Below are positions 52,026-60,780 of a DNA stretch of 64,000 nt, piece after piece (position 1 is the stretch's first letter; the number at the start of each line of letters is the position of its first letter). The DNA lies in assembly GCF_030409525.1 (NCBI RefSeq), contig NZ_JAUFQB010000059.1:21905-85904 (forward strand), in the 5' to 3' direction. The stretch is from Kaistella yonginensis. GTDB taxonomy: Bacteria; Bacteroidota; Bacteroidia; Flavobacteriales; Weeksellaceae. Position numbers and translations under genes: made by a program. Under the pieces are notes generated by a model. It ran no database searches. It was not told the origin of the DNA and saw only the letters and a list, made by a program, of their open reading frames with translations.

Positions 52026-54221
52026 TTATTTTTGAAACCTCAACAATCTCAACGCATTTAAAACCACCAGCAAAGTAGAACCTTCGTGAAAAACTACGGC
52101 GGGTCCAATCGCAATCGTGCCCAATAAAGTGAGCGGAACCAAAACGGCAACCATGCCCAAACTGATGATCAAATTTTGCTTGATGATGCTTTTCGCTTTT
52201 CTACTTAAACCAATTGCGAACGGAAGATTGTCTAACCGATCTGCCATCAAAGCGATGTCTGCAGTTTCTAAAGCAACATCGGAACCTGCTGCTCCCATTG
52301 CAATTCCAACGGTACTTTTTGCCATTGCAGGTGCGTCATTCACGCCATCTCCAACCATTGCAACACCGCCTTTTTCTTCCAATAATTTTTCGATTGCGGT
52401 TACCTTATCTTCTGGCAACAAACTTCCCAATGGATCTGTAATTCCAATATTTTTGGCGATGGCATTGGCTACTTTTTGGTTGTCTCCGGTAAGCATGACC
52501 ATTTTTTTGATGCCGATTTTTTTCAAAGCGGCTAAAGTGGAAATCACTTCTGGACGTGCAACATCCATCGCAGCAATAATTCCCAAATATTCATCTGCTT
52601 GATGCACTATCATTGCGGTATTACCGGTGGATTCCAGGTCCGCCATTTTTTGGTCAATTTCTGTGGGAACCTGCGCATTTGTTAATTCTTCAAAAAGTCG
52701 TCGGTTTCCGATATGAACAACGCTTCCCTTCCAATCTGCCTGAATTCCTCTCGCAATCAATGCTTTTAAATTTTCTGCGGGTGGAATTTCGATGTTGCCC
52801 AATTCTTTTCTACCGCCATCTACAATTGCTGCAGCCAAAGGATGATCGCTCAATGCTTCTACGGCAATCGCAACTTGGAGAAGGTGTTCTTTGGTGTTTT
52901 TTCCGAAAGGAATGGCATGCGTTAAAGTTGGTCTTCCTTCGGTGAGTGTTCCGGTTTTATCAAAAGCGATGGCACTTATTCCGCCCAAATCTTCCAACGG
53001 ACGACCGCCTTTTATCAAAACTCCTTTTTGAGCAGCACGAGCAATTCCTGCCAAAACTGCACTCGGCGTAGAAATGGCTAAAGCACAAGGTGAAGCGGCG
53101 ATCAAAACCGACATTGCTCTGTAAAAACTTTGCTGAAAAGTTTCATCTAAAACTACGAAAGCGAATAACAAAAGTACGATGGTGATTAAAACAGACGGCA
53201 CATAATATTTTTCAAATTTGTCGGTAAGATGTTGGGTGGGAGATTTTTGGGTTTCGGCTTCTTTTACCAAATAAATTAAGCGGGCAAGTGTACTGTCTTT
53301 TGCTTCTTTTAAAACTTTAATTTCTAACGCGCCATTTCCATTGAGGGTTCCTGCAAAAGCACGGTGTTCTGCCAAAACCTTATTAATTTCAATTTCATTT
53401 TGCCAGTTTTCGCTGGGACGTTTGGTAACCGGAATGCTTTCTCCCGTAATGGATGCTTGATTTACGGGACTTGTTCCTTTTACCACAACTCCATCTGCAG
53501 CGATGGTAGAATTGGGTTTCACGACGATGATGTCTCCAACTTTTAATTCTTCGATATGCACTTCTTTCAATGCGCCATTTTGTTTTGCGAGCGCAGTTGG
53601 TGGTGTTAAATCTGAAAGTGCAGAAATGGATTTCCGCGCTCTTTTCATGGCGTAATGTTCTAAGGCATGACCGAGACTAAAGAGGAAAAGCAACAAAGCA
53701 CTTTCTCCCCATTTTCCCAGAATTGCCGCACCAATTGCTGCAAATAACATCAAAAAATCGATTTCAAACTTGCCTTTCAATAAACCATTTCCCGCCGAAT
53801 AAAAAGTGAAAACTCCGCCGAAAATTGCACCGATCACAAAAAGTGAAGTAACCAAAGTTTCTGAAATCCCAGAAATAAAGGAAAGTACAATTCCTAAAAC
53901 CCAAAAAACACCACTCGTAATCGCAAAATAAAGTTCGGTATTTTCTCCTAAAAATTGAAGGGAAGCGTGATTGTGACCATCCTCTTTTGAGTGAGAATGT
54001 TCGTCATTATTTTTTGCATCTACCAAATGCAAACCTGCATTTTCAATAGATTTCAGGAGGTCTGATTTCTCGATTTGATTTTCATCCCAATTCATGACCA
54101 ATTTGCCGGAAGCAGAAATAGAAACATCGATGATGCCTTTGTTTTTGCGCAAAATTTGCTCCATTCTTTTGGCTTCGTCGGTGGAAAGTTTTTCCCGTAT
54201 TTCTACTTGTAAGGTTTTCAT
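52026..54221 (-). CDS. P1B-4-type metal ATPase with SPC motif (Co/Zn/Fe exporter-like)
   Basis: The 731-residue ATPase has an N-terminal HMA-like domain (1-75) without a CxxC, and a His-rich piece (EHSHSKEDGHNHA). The membrane motif is ASPCALAIS, SPC instead of CPC, and TM8 has FHEGSTLLV. Both are marks of P1B-4 pumps (CoaT/CtpD type) for Co, Fe or Zn. The phosphorylation loop is DKTGTLTEG and the hinge GDGVNDAPA. It belongs to the flanking chromosome and is not part of the copper island. Confidence 0.88.
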   Translation of the reverse strand: MKTLQVEIREKLSTDEAKRMEQILRKNKGIIDVSISASGKLVMNWDENQIEKSDLLKSIENAGLHLVDAKNNDEHSHSKEDGHNHASLQFLGENTELYFAITSGVFWVLGIVLSFISGISETLVTSLFVIGAIFGGVFTFYSAGNGLLKGKFEIDFLMLFAAIGAAILGKWGESALLLFLFSLGHALEHYAMKRARKSISALSDLTPPTALAKQNGALKEVHIEELKVGDIIVVKPNSTIAADGVVVKGTSPVNQASITGESIPVTKRPSENWQNEIEINKVLAEHRAFAGTLNGNGALEIKVLKEAKDSTLARLIYLVKEAETQKSPTQHLTDKFEKYYVPSVLITIVLLLFAFVVLDETFQQSFYRAMSVLIAASPCALAISTPSAVLAGIARAAQKGVLIKGGRPLEDLGGISAIAFDKTGTLTEGRPTLTHAIPFGKNTKEHLLQVAIAVEALSDHPLAAAIVDGGRKELGNIEIPPAENLKALIARGIQADWKGSVVHIGNRRLFEELTNAQVPTEIDQKMADLESTGNTAMIVHQADEYLGIIAAMDVARPEVISTLAALKKIGIKKMVMLTGDNQKVANAIAKNIGITDPLGSLLPEDKVTAIEKLLEEKGGVAMVGDGVNDAPAMAKSTVGIAMGAAGSDVALETADIALMADRLDNLPFAIGLSRKAKSIIKQNLIISLGMVAVLVPLTLLGTIAIGPAVVFHEGSTLLVVLNALRLLRFQK

Positions 54222-54445
54222 CTTTTATGGAAGTATGCTTTTACAAGTTTAGTGTTTTTTTTTAAAGATGAAGCAGAAAACGAGTGTATTCCTTGCTAAT
54301 GATGTGAAAAATCACGTTTGAAAATTAGACGAAATATAAAATGTCACTTGTTTTGTGCGGAACAAAATTGTTATTTTCATTCCACTAAAAATAAGAAAGA
54401 TCATGCAAACAACTTCCCTTCAAAAAAAACGATACCCGATATTCT

Positions 54446-54500
54446 AGCCCCGATAGAAACGGCATCCCCGCCGCGGCGGGATATAGTGGATAGCGGGACT
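54446..54500. repeat. Structured intergenic element with CCCGCCGCGGCGGG palindrome
   Basis: Outer arms AGCCCCGATA and TAGCGGGACT (8 of 10 paired) enclose a perfect 14-bp palindrome at 54467-54480. G+C is far above the surroundings. I recall a dispersed element of this form in flavobacterial intergenic regions; from one copy this cannot be verified. Confidence 0.55.
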
Positions 54501-54551
54501 GCTCTTCTGAAAAGCGAAAATCTTGGTGCTCCTCATCCTTCAGTGAAGTAA

Positions 54552-54588
54552 AAAAAAGACGGTCATCTATGCGATAACAGTCTTTTTT
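54552..54588. terminator. Hairpin terminator between the repeat and codA
   Basis: AAAAAAGAC at 54552-54560 and GTCTTTTTT at 54580-54588 form a 9-bp stem that ends in T on either strand. It lies 21 nt beyond the cytosine deaminase stop on the minus strand. Confidence 0.55.
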
Positions 54589-54609
54589 CTGGAAATTTTG
54601 TAGTGTTTT

Positions 54610-55857
54610 TTAGATACTCAACGGAATATCATACGCCATTTCTTTTCTGCGGAACAAAAATTCGCCGTTGCGAACGGATGCCAAAACATCTACTCTTTTG
54701 CGGATGGCTTCGTAAACCGAACCTTCATTGAGAACGATAAAGTTTGCCGCTTTTCCTACTTCCAAACCGTAAGTGTCCTGGATATTCATACAGCGCGCTC
54801 CGTTGTAAGTGATCAAATCGAAACTGGTTTTTATTTCTTCTGGTGACATGGTTTGTGCCAAGTGAATTCCATTGTCCAGAATGTTCATCATGTTTCCATT
54901 TCCCATCGGATACCACGGATCATTGATGGAATCTTGCGCAAACGCAACGTTGATGCCGGATTCTAAAAATTCTTTCACTCTAGTTAAGCCACGTCTTTTT
55001 GGATAAGTATCTTGGCGACCTTGCAAATACGCGTTTTCTGTAGGACAGGAAATGAAGTTCATTTTGCTTTTTTGGAAGAGATCCATCATTCTAAATGCAT
55101 AAGAATTGTCTGCCGAACCAAAGGAACAAGTATGACTTGCCGTAGTTCTGGTGCCATAATCTTCCATCAGAGCAAGCGCGTTCAATAATTCTACAAATCG
55201 GGAATTGGGATCGTCGGTTTCATCGCAATGAACATCGATCATTTTATCATATTTCAAACCCAATTTTACAATATCGTGTACCGATTTTTCGCCAAATTCT
55301 CTGGCTGGTTCGTAATGTGGAATTCCACCTACAACATCTGCTCCCATTTTCAGTCCTTCTTCTACCAATTCTACTCCACCTTTGTACATATACATTCCTT
55401 CTTGCGGAAAGGCAACGATTTGAATATCAACGGTATCTTTCAGTTCTTGCTTCATTTCCAACATCGCTTGTAGCGCGGTAAATTTTGGATCTGTAACGTC
55501 GATATGCGTTCTGATGTGCTGAACTCCTTGGGAAACCTCATCTTGTATTGCTTTCATCGCAAGTCGTTTCACACTTTCTACGGTTAAAGTTTCTTTAAAT
55601 CTTGGCCACAATTCTATCGCTTCAAAGAGCGTTCCCGAACCTGCGCCAGATTCGCCCAATTCTGATAAGGTATAAACATAATCTAAATGCAAATGCGGAT
55701 CTACATAAGGAGGCAAAACCAGTTTTCCGCCGAGATCTATTTCATCTTCACATTTGGGCAAATTGGTTCCGATGTGGGTAATTTTGCCATTTTCTACGAT
55801 CATTTCAGTTGCTTCGTCATTGCGATAAATTTTCGCATTAAAAAACTTCTTTTTCAT
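54610..55857 (-). CDS. codA: Cytosine deaminase-like amidohydrolase
   Basis: The 415-residue enzyme tracks E. coli CodA throughout: DPHLHLDYVYTLSE (metal His), SGTLFEAIELWPRFKETL, IRTHIDVTDPKFTALQAMLE, QIVAFPQEGM, HCDETDDPNSRFVE, and YPKRRGLTRVKEFLESG. It hydrolyses cytosine to uracil and ammonia. The catalytic Asp (E. coli D313) is kept in AQDSINDPWYP, but the next residue, D314 in E. coli, is Ser. Substitutions there alter substrate preference in E. coli, so another base may be preferred. It has its own promoter with a Crp/Fnr-like site. Confidence 0.88.
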   Translation of the reverse strand: MKKKFFNAKIYRNDEATEMIVENGKITHIGTNLPKCEDEIDLGGKLVLPPYVDPHLHLDYVYTLSELGESGAGSGTLFEAIELWPRFKETLTVESVKRLAMKAIQDEVSQGVQHIRTHIDVTDPKFTALQAMLEMKQELKDTVDIQIVAFPQEGMYMYKGGVELVEEGLKMGADVVGGIPHYEPAREFGEKSVHDIVKLGLKYDKMIDVHCDETDDPNSRFVELLNALALMEDYGTRTTASHTCSFGSADNSYAFRMMDLFQKSKMNFISCPTENAYLQGRQDTYPKRRGLTRVKEFLESGINVAFAQDSINDPWYPMGNGNMMNILDNGIHLAQTMSPEEIKTSFDLITYNGARCMNIQDTYGLEVGKAANFIVLNEGSVYEAIRKRVDVLASVRNGEFLFRRKEMAYDIPLSI

Positions 55858-55944
55858 TTTTAGATTTATTTTATGTTAATACTCTGTTCTGTAATTCGGG
55901 TGGGATGTTCAACAATGAATTTTGTTCTCAATCATCGGACAGTT

Positions 55945-55987
55945 GCAAGATACTGCAAGGATTAATCGAAATGAATGACGTGGATCA
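55945..55987 (-). promoter_or_regulatory. codA promoter with Crp/Fnr-like site
   Basis: TGACGTGGATCA (55976-55987) matches TGAC-N4-GTCA except for one base. Its centre lies 29.5 nt upstream of TATCTTGC (55952-55945), a weak -7 box. The spacing equals that of the 49,767 and 62,821 sites. Confidence 0.45.
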
Positions 55988-56057
55988 GTGGAACTGAAAT
56001 ATTACATAAAATAATTGCTTAACGTAGTTTTTCTGTCTCTTTTAAAATTTAAAAAAA

Positions 56058-56936
56058 TTATTTATAAGTTGGATAAGGAATAAATTCCGTCTCATCGCCT
56101 TTAATTTTAGCGAAAGATTGTGTTGCCCATTTTTGTTTGGCTTCCTCGATACGTTCTTTGCTGGAGGAAACAAAATTCCAATCTATAAAGCGTTCTTCGG
56201 GGAAAGCGTCGCCACCGAAAATGTAAATGGTGCTGTTTTCTTTGATGGTAAATTCGCAAAGTGTGCTGTCTTTTGCGACCAATAATTGTTTGGGTTCGTA
56301 GATATTTCCTTCACTTTCTATGGCGCCGTCCAAAATATAAAGACCTGCTTCTCCATACAATTCATCGCCAATATTGACGCTTCTTTTCGATTTGCTTTTT
56401 ATTTCGAGCATGAATAATTTACTGAAAACTGGAACGGGAGATTTTCTACCAAATGCTTCTCCGGCGACCAATTTGAATTCCAAATCTCCATCTGTCCAAC
56501 TCGGAATATCTCTTTCTTCAATGTGAGAAAATTGCGGTTCCATTTCCTCTAAATCTTTTGGTAAAGCCACCCAAATTTGCAAACCGTGCATAAAAAGAGG
56601 GGAATCTCGCAAATATTCTGGAGTTCTTTCAGAATGAACGATGCCTTTTCCGGCGGTCATCCAGTTTACGGCACCTGGCTTTATTTCTACTTCATTTCCG
56701 AGCGCATCTCGGTGCATTATGCTTCCTTCAAACAAAAAAGTAAGCGTGGAAAGTCCGATATGTGGATGTGGCAAAACATCAAAATTTTGTCTTTCGTTTA
56801 GTTTTACCGGTCCCATGTGATCGATGTAGATGAATGGTCCAACCATTCTTTTTTGTCTAAAAGGCAATAAACGTCCGACCATAAATTTCCCAATATTGGC
56901 GGCTCTTTCTTCTATTATCAACTTGATATTTGACAT
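56058..56936 (-). CDS. Pirin family protein
   Basis: The 292-residue bicupin of the pirin family has the metal-binding first cupin (HPHIGLSTLTFLFEGSIMHR, with HPHIG and later HSER) and GRLLPFRQKRMVGPFIYIDH at the start. Pirins often have quercetin dioxygenase-like or redox-regulatory activity. It lies 25 nt after the TRIC channel gene, so the two share the promoter at 57,640. Confidence 0.88.
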   Translation of the reverse strand: MSNIKLIIEERAANIGKFMVGRLLPFRQKRMVGPFIYIDHMGPVKLNERQNFDVLPHPHIGLSTLTFLFEGSIMHRDALGNEVEIKPGAVNWMTAGKGIVHSERTPEYLRDSPLFMHGLQIWVALPKDLEEMEPQFSHIEERDIPSWTDGDLEFKLVAGEAFGRKSPVPVFSKLFMLEIKSKSKRSVNIGDELYGEAGLYILDGAIESEGNIYEPKQLLVAKDSTLCEFTIKENSTIYIFGGDAFPEERFIDWNFVSSSKERIEEAKQKWATQSFAKIKGDETEFIPYPTYK

Positions 56937-56961
56937 AATTATTTATTTTAATTTAAAGTAT

Positions 56962-57582
56962 TTAGGTTGTAGATTCTGATTTCCAAATTCTCGGCAATTG
57001 CCACTGATTTTTCACTGCTAATAATCGAAATAACACGATGGAAATAAGACAAATAATTTCTACTGGCATTTTGGGAACGCCCATTTTTAGCAAAATAAAA
57101 AATACAGCACCACCGAAAATACAAGTTGTTGCATAAATTTCTTTTTCAAAGATAAGAGGAATGCTACTTAAAGTAATATCACGAATAACACCACCAAAAC
57201 ACGCCGTCATCGTTCCCAGAGTAACGCAGATTATAGGATGAAAGCCCAGCGAAATACCCGTTTGAATGCCAACCACGGTGAAAAAACCCACCCCAATGGA
57301 ATCGGAAAGCAGGAGTAATTTCTGAAAGTTATTCTTATTTTTTTTGAAAAATAGCCCAAAAATAGTACTGACGAGAACGATGAGACCAAAATTTAAATTG
57401 AGCATCCACAGAACAGGAACTTCGCCAATCAAAACATCTCGCAAAGTGCCGCCTCCCAATGCGGTAATGAAAGCGATGATAAAAACTCCAAAAATATCCA
57501 GTTTTTTCTTCATTGCGGCAAAGGTTCCTGCAATGCTGAAAGCCGCGGTGCCAATTATTTCTATAATCGTGATCGATCCCAT
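56962..57582 (-). CDS. TRIC-type (UPF0126) cation-channel family protein
   Basis: I place the start at ATG 57582 (206 residues), the usual family length; a longer reading from 57642 adds 20 hydrophilic residues and would contain the -7 box. Six or seven membrane segments follow with GTAAFSIAGTFAAMKKKLD and FITALGGGTLRDVLIG, then the repeat ACFGGVIRDITL, marking the duplicated Gly-rich motif of bacterial TRIC proteins. It conducts K+ or other cations or transports amino acids. Confidence 0.85.
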   Translation of the reverse strand: MGSITIIEIIGTAAFSIAGTFAAMKKKLDIFGVFIIAFITALGGGTLRDVLIGEVPVLWMLNLNFGLIVLVSTIFGLFFKKNKNNFQKLLLLSDSIGVGFFTVVGIQTGISLGFHPIICVTLGTMTACFGGVIRDITLSSIPLIFEKEIYATTCIFGGAVFFILLKMGVPKMPVEIICLISIVLFRLLAVKNQWQLPRIWKSESTT

Positions 57583-57636
57583 TTGTGATTTTTTATCAGC
57601 ATATATATATTTTGCTGAAATTTCTATAAAGCCAAA

Positions 57637-57677
57637 AACCAAATTTACAATCTTTAATTAAGAAAATAAATTTGGTT
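57637..57677 (-). promoter_or_regulatory. TRIC/pirin promoter overlapped by inverted repeat
   Basis: TAAATTTG on the minus strand (57647-57640) is a perfect -7 box. AACCAAATTT (57637-57646) and AAATTTGGTT (57668-57677) form 10-bp inverted arms with 21 nt between, the left arm lying on the box. This suits a repressor operator. Confidence 0.5.
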
Positions 57678-57709
57678 TCGGTGTAGATTACATTATTGGT
57701 CAGGGAATT

Positions 57710-58015
57710 TTATCTCTTTTCCAATTGTCTTTGTAATTTGCTTTCTACATCTTTCAAAAGTGCATGGAAATTATCTCCATATTCTGAAGCAAAAGGATCA
57801 TTGCCCGGAATTCCAAGACGAATACTCACTTGTTTTTGATCCGTTTTTTTGTCTGGTTTATCTTCCAAATAAACATCTGCCCATTCTATTTTGTCGTAAT
57901 ATTTGGTTAAATGGGTAATGCTTTTTCGGATAGAATCTTTCACATCATCGTCGATGGTAATATCTACTGCTTCTACGTTGATTTTTATTCCCGATAAGTT
58001 TTCATCATACTTCAT
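57710..58015 (-). CDS. HPF/RaiA-family ribosome-associated protein
   Basis: The 101-residue protein has the beta-alpha-beta-beta-beta-alpha pattern of short hibernation-promoting factors: VDITIDDDVKDSIRKSITHL, then DKIEWADVYLEDKPDKKT and a closing long helix FHALLKDVESKLQRQLEK. It binds the 30S decoding region and silences ribosomes in stress or stationary phase. It is 24 nt after dps, in one operon. Confidence 0.83.
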   Translation of the reverse strand: MKYDENLSGIKINVEAVDITIDDDVKDSIRKSITHLTKYYDKIEWADVYLEDKPDKKTDQKQVSIRLGIPGNDPFASEYGDNFHALLKDVESKLQRQLEKR

Positions 58016-58039
58016 ATTGTTAATTTTTAAGATTATTAA

Positions 58040-58513
58040 TTATTTTAAATAGGCAGAATACATCCAAACCAGTTTTTCCTGTTCGCGAATGTAGTCGCTC
58101 ATCAAAGCGTTTGTTCCTTCATCTTCTGCATCTGCAGATAGATCTAAAATTTCTCTTTGAAGGATGATGATGATTTTGAAGGATTCCAAAGTGTCTTGAA
58201 CATCTTTGATTCCATCAGAAACTTCCGAACTTTCTTTTATTTTTGCCTCTTTTTGATAGACAGAAAATTTGTGATTTGGCGTATGACCAAGTGTTCGAAT
58301 TCTTTCTGCCACTTCATCAATTTTTATAAATAAATCTTCGTACAATTCCTGGAATTTATCATGCAATTCAAAGAATTTATCACCTTTAATATTCCAGTGA
58401 TATCCTCTGATGTTTTGATAAAAGATAGAATAATCTGCTAAAAGTTCATTGAGTTTTTCTGCTAATTTTTCGGATTTTTTTACGTCTAAACCGATTGCAT
58501 TTAATTTTGCCAT
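58040..58513 (-). CDS. dps: Dps family ferritin-like protein
   Basis: The 157-residue four-helix protein has the Dps ferroxidase motif: IRGYHWNIKGDKFFELHDKF with His and Asp, and YEDLFIKIDEVAERI. It is expected to form a 12-subunit shell that oxidises and stores iron with peroxide and protects DNA. It is downstream of the DsbA gene (57 nt with a small hairpin) and upstream of HPF. Confidence 0.9.
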   Translation of the reverse strand: MAKLNAIGLDVKKSEKLAEKLNELLADYSIFYQNIRGYHWNIKGDKFFELHDKFQELYEDLFIKIDEVAERIRTLGHTPNHKFSVYQKEAKIKESSEVSDGIKDVQDTLESFKIIIILQREILDLSADAEDEGTNALMSDYIREQEKLVWMYSAYLK

Positions 58514-58570
58514 TTTTTTTATTTTTTTAGGGTTAATATTATTTTAAAGGTTGATTTCAACCATTTTTTA

Positions 58571-59494
58571 TTACTTTTTTATCCAAATAGAACCATTTTT
58601 GGTCGTCCATTTTTCTAATTTTCCTTGGTCGGAAAGTTCATTCAAAACGGTTTCACTTTCAACTCTTGGAGTGCCGGAAAGTTCAGAAAATTCTTTTGCA
58701 GTAAGTGTAGGATATTTTGCGAAAAGTGCTTCCCAATTTTTACTGTATTCACTTTTTACAGCATCAGGATTTAATTTTAAAATCGCCATTTCGTAATATG
58801 CATAAGGTCTGGTTCCATAAACAGTTTCCTGATTTCCTGTTTCATCTACAAAGAAAATGGTAGGAAATCCTCGAACTCCGAGTTCTCTTCCTAATTTCAA
58901 GTCTTCTTCAAACAGCGCTTTTGCATTATTTTCATAATCCGTTTTGAATTTTTCTGTATCTAATCCTACTTTTTTCGCAGCAACTTCTAGGTGTTCCCAT
59001 TTTGCGATATTTTTCTTTTGTAGAAAAACCATTTCCCGAATTTCTCGCATAAATAAAAGGGCTTTTTCTGGGTCTTGCATTTGTGCCGCTTTAAACGCAA
59101 TCGACGGAGGATAAGAAGAATCCAATGGATCTTCTAACCAAAGGTCGCCATCAATCGGCATATCGTAATGAACACTCACTTCATCCCAATGTGATGCAAC
59201 GTCAGAAGGTTTCCCTATTCCACCACTGTTGTAACTCCAATCTGGCAACAAGCCGCCCATTCTGTAATCTATTTCTACAGCGTCGCCATATTCTAATTTC
59301 AGTTTTCGCAATTGTGGTTCTATTCCCCAACAAGAGGAACAAATTGGATCGGTGTAATAAATTAATTTTACTTTTTTTGCCCCAGATTTCACATCAGTTT
59401 TTGAGGTGTTTTCTGTATTTCCAGGTGTTGTTTCGCACATTCCCGTATCTATATCACATAAAAGCGGATTTGTTTGTATGGTATCGTTATTCAT
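58571..59494 (-). CDS. DsbA-family protein with C-terminal winged-helix-like domain
   Basis: The 307-residue protein starts with an N-terminal tail (about 40 residues, Cys/Asp/Thr-rich) followed by a DsbA/FrnE-like thioredoxin domain with ICSSCWG (Cys52, Cys55) after KLIYYTDP. The last 60 residues (TAKEFSELSGTPRVESETVL, then LEKWTTKNGSIWIKK) look like a small winged helix. It has no signal peptide, so a cytosolic redox role like that of SpxH/FrnE proteins is likely. Confidence 0.78.
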   Translation of the reverse strand: MNNDTIQTNPLLCDIDTGMCETTPGNTENTSKTDVKSGAKKVKLIYYTDPICSSCWGIEPQLRKLKLEYGDAVEIDYRMGGLLPDWSYNSGGIGKPSDVASHWDEVSVHYDMPIDGDLWLEDPLDSSYPPSIAFKAAQMQDPEKALLFMREIREMVFLQKKNIAKWEHLEVAAKKVGLDTEKFKTDYENNAKALFEEDLKLGRELGVRGFPTIFFVDETGNQETVYGTRPYAYYEMAILKLNPDAVKSEYSKNWEALFAKYPTLTAKEFSELSGTPRVESETVLNELSDQGKLEKWTTKNGSIWIKK

Positions 59495-59528
59495 ATTTTT
59501 TGTTTTATTAATTTAAATTTTATTTTTT

Positions 59529-59662
59529 TTAACCGCAAAAGACCAATTAGAAGAAAATTAGGAAATCAAAAGTTTGCAAAAGCAAAGTATTTATTTAAAC
59601 TCATTTTGCTTCCTTTTGAAATACTTAAACGCAATATTTTCTTTTGTCTCTTTTGCGGTTAA
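59529..59662. repeat. 134-bp fold-back element with 14-bp inverted ends
   Basis: TTAACCGCAAAAGA (59529-59542) and TCTTTTGCGGTTAA (59649-59662) are perfect inverted ends. Inside, AAGTATTT (59585-59592) and AAATACTT (59619-59626) form a second stem. It fills the gap between dsbA-like and NTF2-like genes. It could be a MITE or a long hairpin; no target duplication was seen. Confidence 0.6.
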
Positions 59663-59679
59663 GATTTTTAGTAATAACT

Positions 59680-60060
59680 TTAGTTCACTTCTTCTGAAGT
59701 TGCAAACTCTTCCATTTTGGTAATGAGCTCATTTTCAACGGCATAGATTTGCACCCATTTTTGTTTTAATTCTCTTCCGGATCTTTTCACTTTCTGATGT
59801 TCCCGACCTAAAACAACCACCTTATTTCCTTCTACAATAAATTCTTGTGGTTCAAAATTGATGATTTCGGTTCGCTCCATAATGTTGGTAAAAAATGTTT
59901 TTACGCCTTCTTTTTTCTCAAAAACTCCGGCGGGAATAATTTGCGTTCCGTGGTAAATCCAAACGGTGTCTTCGGAAACCGTTGCTACAAAACCATCTAC
60001 ATCGCCACTTGCAAATGCAGTGAACATTTTATCTACTACTTCTCTCGCTGTATTTTTCAT
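59680..60060 (-). CDS. NTF2-like (SnoaL/ketosteroid-isomerase-related) protein
   Basis: The 126-residue protein has the cone-shaped NTF2-like fold pattern: VVDKMFTAFASGDVDGFVATV, VSEDTVWIYHGTQI, then alternating strands. These domains bind small ligands; the specific function is unknown. It lies within the run of stress genes. Confidence 0.8.
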   Translation of the reverse strand: MKNTAREVVDKMFTAFASGDVDGFVATVSEDTVWIYHGTQIIPAGVFEKKEGVKTFFTNIMERTEIINFEPQEFIVEGNKVVVLGREHQKVKRSGRELKQKWVQIYAVENELITKMEEFATSEEVN

Positions 60061-60164
60061 ATCAATTTATTTATTGTTTTAAATGGTGATATGCAATCGC
60101 CTAAATTCACTTGTATTTTATTTAAAACTTGTAGATGGCGATTTCATATTTTTTGTTTTTAAAA

Positions 60165-60734
60165 TTATTGCTTTGCAAATTGAAGATGAACAATGATGGT
60201 TACCTCTTTCCCAACTCCAGTTGCAGTTGGATCATAATTGATGTTATAATCAAACCTATTGATGGTAGTTTTTGCTTTCATTCCCAATTTATCACCTTTT
60301 GGATTTTTGTTTGTTCCACCGTAATGCACATCAAAAATGACATCTTTGGTGACATCTTTAATCGTCAATTTCCCGTACAATAAATATTGATTCGGTTTTC
60401 CTGTCGCTAACATTTTGGTACTTTTAAAAGACATATTCGGATATTTTTCTGCATCGAAAAAGTCTGCACTTTTCAAATGTTTATCTCTGGCTCCAATGCT
60501 TGTATCAATGCTGTTTACTTTTACAGTAAAATCAAAGTTGGCGTTATTTAATGCTTCTCCAGTTGTGGTTAAATTTCCGGTGTACTCCAAAAATTTCCCA
60601 TTCACGATGCTAATTCCAGAATGCGAAATGTTGAAATTTAAAGAAGAATGCGCCGGATCTACTTTCCATTGTGTTTGTGCAAACGTGCTTATAGTAAGGA
60701 ATAGCACTGCAAAAATTGATAAGAATTTTTTCAT
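60165..60734 (-). CDS. YceI family protein
   Basis: The 189-residue protein has a signal peptide (MKKFLSIFAVLFLTISTFAQ) and the YceI lipocalin-like pattern: WKVDPAHSSLNFNISHSGIS, IDTSIGARDKHLKSADFFDA and a conserved final half. It binds isoprenoid-like lipids in the periplasm and is stress-related. Confidence 0.9.
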   Translation of the reverse strand: MKKFLSIFAVLFLTISTFAQTQWKVDPAHSSLNFNISHSGISIVNGKFLEYTGNLTTTGEALNNANFDFTVKVNSIDTSIGARDKHLKSADFFDAEKYPNMSFKSTKMLATGKPNQYLLYGKLTIKDVTKDVIFDVHYGGTNKNPKGDKLGMKAKTTINRFDYNINYDPTATGVGKEVTIIVHLQFAKQ

Positions 60735-60780
60735 TTTAATTTATTTTTTTAAAATTAATTTTTATTATAATAATTGATGA

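Noticed and set aside
54304..54315. GTGAAAAATCAC palindrome upstream of the SPC ATPase
   Set aside because: No -7 box at the expected distance, and the half-site differs from the other three.
54318..54551. 77-codon reading frame ending PPRRDIVDSGTALL and beyond
   Set aside because: It is the translation of the G+C-rich structured repeat and has no sensible domain; the DNA structure explains it better.
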